64,000 nt of DNA from contig CAMIYB010000003.1 of NCBI GenBank assembly GCA_946402945.1, positions 36,807-100,806 on the forward strand, written 5' to 3'. The notes below the pieces were generated by a model that saw only the letters and a list, made by a program, of their open reading frames with translations, searched no databases and had not been told where the DNA came from. Positions 62,171 to 64,000 of the stretch are shown here, piece after piece (position 1 is the first letter of the stretch; each line of letters starts with the position of its first letter). Position numbers and translations under genes: made by a program. This DNA is from an uncultured Bacteroidales bacterium (GTDB lineage Bacteria > Bacteroidota > Bacteroidia > Bacteroidales > UBA932).

Positions 62171-63172
62171 ATGACCAAGAAGGATCAGGTGATGGCTCTA
62201 ATTGAGCAATATAAACAATTGGGTATTGACTCCCAGATAGACTATGAGAAGTTCTATCTGTACTCGATCATTACACATTCTACCGCTATCGAAGGGTCGA
62301 CGGTTACGGAAATTGAAAACCAGCTTCTCTTCGATGAGGGAATTACCGCAAAGGGGAAACCCCTTATGGAGCAGATGATGAATCTGGATTTGAAGCGGGC
62401 TTATGAAGAGAGCATTCGCCTTGCCAAGAGCCATACGGACATTACTGTTGACATTCTGAAGTCCCTGTCCCATTTGGTAATGCAGAATACGGGGTCAACC
62501 TACAAGACGGCACTCGGCGACTTCTCCTCGGCAAATGGCGACCTCCGGATGGTCAATGTCACTGCCGGAGTCGGAGGACGATCCTATCTGAGTTACCAGA
62601 AGGTCCCCGCCAAGTTGCTGGAGTTCTGTGACTGGCTCAATACCCAACGCAGACGTCCAATGTCCCCGACAGAGCGATATGACCTGAGTTTCGAGGCCCA
62701 TTATCGCCTGGTGACCATCCATCCCTGGGTCGATGGAAACGGACGTATGGCACGCCTTCTTATGAACCACCTCCAATTCGAATTCGGCCTGATTCCAGCC
62801 AAGGTACTCAAGGAAGACAAAGGGGATTATATCAATTCGCTCATCGAAACCCGGGAGGCGGATGAGATCTCCGTTTTCCTGGAATTCATGACGGGCGAAA
62901 TGATAAAGACACTGTCCGCAGACATCGAAGCATTCCTTAAGTCGATGGAGGAAAGTGGGGAGATAATTCGGCCGATAGGAGAGAAAAAGCAAAATAGTAG
63001 GGAGAAAATCCTCCAACTGCTCAAAGATCATCCCAACTATTCGGCCCGGAAACTCGCCGAGATAATTGGAATCACCCCCAAAGCCATCGAAAAGCACCTC
63101 GCCAAACTGAAATCCGATGGTCTCATCAAAAGAGAAGGCCCTGACAAAGGCGGCTCTTGGATAGTTTTATGA
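62171..63172 (+). CDS. Fic family protein with C-terminal winged helix
   Basis: HPWVDGNGRMARLLMNHLQ Fic motif; HSTAIEGS inhibitory-helix-like motif; wHTH EKILQLLKDHPNYSARKLAEIIGITPKAIEKHLAKLKSDGLIKREG. Confidence 0.92.
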   Translation: MTKKDQVMALIEQYKQLGIDSQIDYEKFYLYSIITHSTAIEGSTVTEIENQLLFDEGITAKGKPLMEQMMNLDLKRAYEESIRLAKSHTDITVDILKSLSHLVMQNTGSTYKTALGDFSSANGDLRMVNVTAGVGGRSYLSYQKVPAKLLEFCDWLNTQRRRPMSPTERYDLSFEAHYRLVTIHPWVDGNGRMARLLMNHLQFEFGLIPAKVLKEDKGDYINSLIETREADEISVFLEFMTGEMIKTLSADIEAFLKSMEESGEIIRPIGEKKQNSREKILQLLKDHPNYSARKLAEIIGITPKAIEKHLAKLKSDGLIKREGPDKGGSWIVL

Positions 63173-63194
63173 CCTCGTTTAAAGAATATAAACA

Positions 63195-63818
63195 ATGAAT
63201 ACTCGACATGTCATATCTCTTTTCCTATGCTTGATGTCGTTCTGTGTCGCTTGCCGCGAACGTAACCACTGGCCTCCTGAGACAAGTGGACCTAACCTTC
63301 CTGTCCGCTACTGTGATATCCAGAAGGGCGACAAGGACAAAACGGTCATCGGCTACGCTCTGGTAGACACATCGGCCGTAAACTGGCTTGTGAATATTTG
63401 GCTAGAAGGGGCATCTGTGTTCTCGCCTGAATTATCGGATATACGAAAGACAGAACGAATACTGCAGAAAGAGTATTCTTCCATTCTGTCGAAGCATGGA
63501 TGGGATAAGCAAGGTCATCTATATGAGGAGGGAGGCCTGAGGAACTACGCTCGACAATATGTTTTCATGAAAAGCCCAGAAGGCAGAAAGTATGTATATG
63601 TAAATTTCATTCTTTTAAGATTGGCTGATTTGGAAGATAAGGAACCTCCTTATTATGATCCTGATGATTTGGGCTTTCTCCCGCCCCCGCCACCAGTTCG
63701 AGATGCACTTAGCCGCTACTGGCTTGTTGTTCATGATGGCGGTGATGGTTATTGGAGAGTTATGGTAGACCTTGATGATGAAGTTATTCTCAATTGTTAT
63801 GTGAATGGACTCGCATAA
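63195..63818 (+). CDS. Hypothetical lipoprotein
   Basis: MNTRHVISLFLCLMSFCVACRERNHW lipobox; no family recognised. Confidence 0.65.
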   Translation: MNTRHVISLFLCLMSFCVACRERNHWPPETSGPNLPVRYCDIQKGDKDKTVIGYALVDTSAVNWLVNIWLEGASVFSPELSDIRKTERILQKEYSSILSKHGWDKQGHLYEEGGLRNYARQYVFMKSPEGRKYVYVNFILLRLADLEDKEPPYYDPDDLGFLPPPPPVRDALSRYWLVVHDGGDGYWRVMVDLDDEVILNCYVNGLA

Positions 63819-63886
63819 CGATATCCAGAGGCCAATAGGCCCTGGTGTGAGGTAACGTGGGTGCCGTTCAGTCGGAGCGGAGAAGC

Positions 63887-63916
63887 AAAAAAGTCAGCGA
63901 TGAAGCTGACTTTTTT
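63887..63916 (-). terminator. Terminator of the initiator tRNA gene
   Basis: AAAAAGTCAGC / GCTGACTTTTT inverted repeat just 3' of the minus-strand tRNA. Confidence 0.75.
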
Positions 63917-63921
63917 GTTAG

Positions 63922-63994
<73 letters not shown>

Positions 63995-64000
63995 ATGTTT

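Overview
The window looks like chromosomal DNA of a GC-rich gut-type Bacteroidales. The basis is TAnnTTTG-type promoters, SusC/SusD, Mfa/Fim-type fimbrillins and an Nqr operon. From left to right it contains: a minus-strand fimbrial operon (DUF3575/OmpA-like platform protein, DUF5119 protein, three fimbrillin-like paralogs); two convergent AraC-type regulators; a barrel-less OmpA-like paralog; a UvrD/PcrA helicase; a repeated-module surface lipoprotein divergent from a rhamnose-type PUL (SusC, SusD, two DUF4434-like paralogs, GH78 alpha-L-rhamnosidase); nqrABCDEF; a second two-gene fimbrial lipoprotein locus; a structured hairpin leader before a nucleotidyltransferase-aminotransferase fusion plus an opine-dehydrogenase-like gene; rmlACD without rmlB; several glycosyltransferases, two of them double-domain; uvrA; hsp20; an EF-hand-like membrane protein; tRNA-Pro; an AMP-ligase/ACP pair; a Na/Pi symporter fused to PhoU-like and PhoB-type winged-helix domains; a YhfC-like protease; a lipoprotein/FISUMP cluster; a graveyard of three truncated genes; a Fic protein with putative operator repeats; and an initiator tRNA-Met. 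The strongest candidates for novelty are: (1) the transporter-PhoU-wHTH single-polypeptide phosphate sensor/regulator; (2) an NqrC with a 62-aa, 20-cysteine metallothionein-like C-terminal tail; (3) the hairpin leader/dispersed element at 34378-34496; (4) the cytidylyltransferase-aminotransferase fusion coupled to an opine-dehydrogenase-like enzyme. All family calls are from reading the protein sequences by eye. No searches were run.
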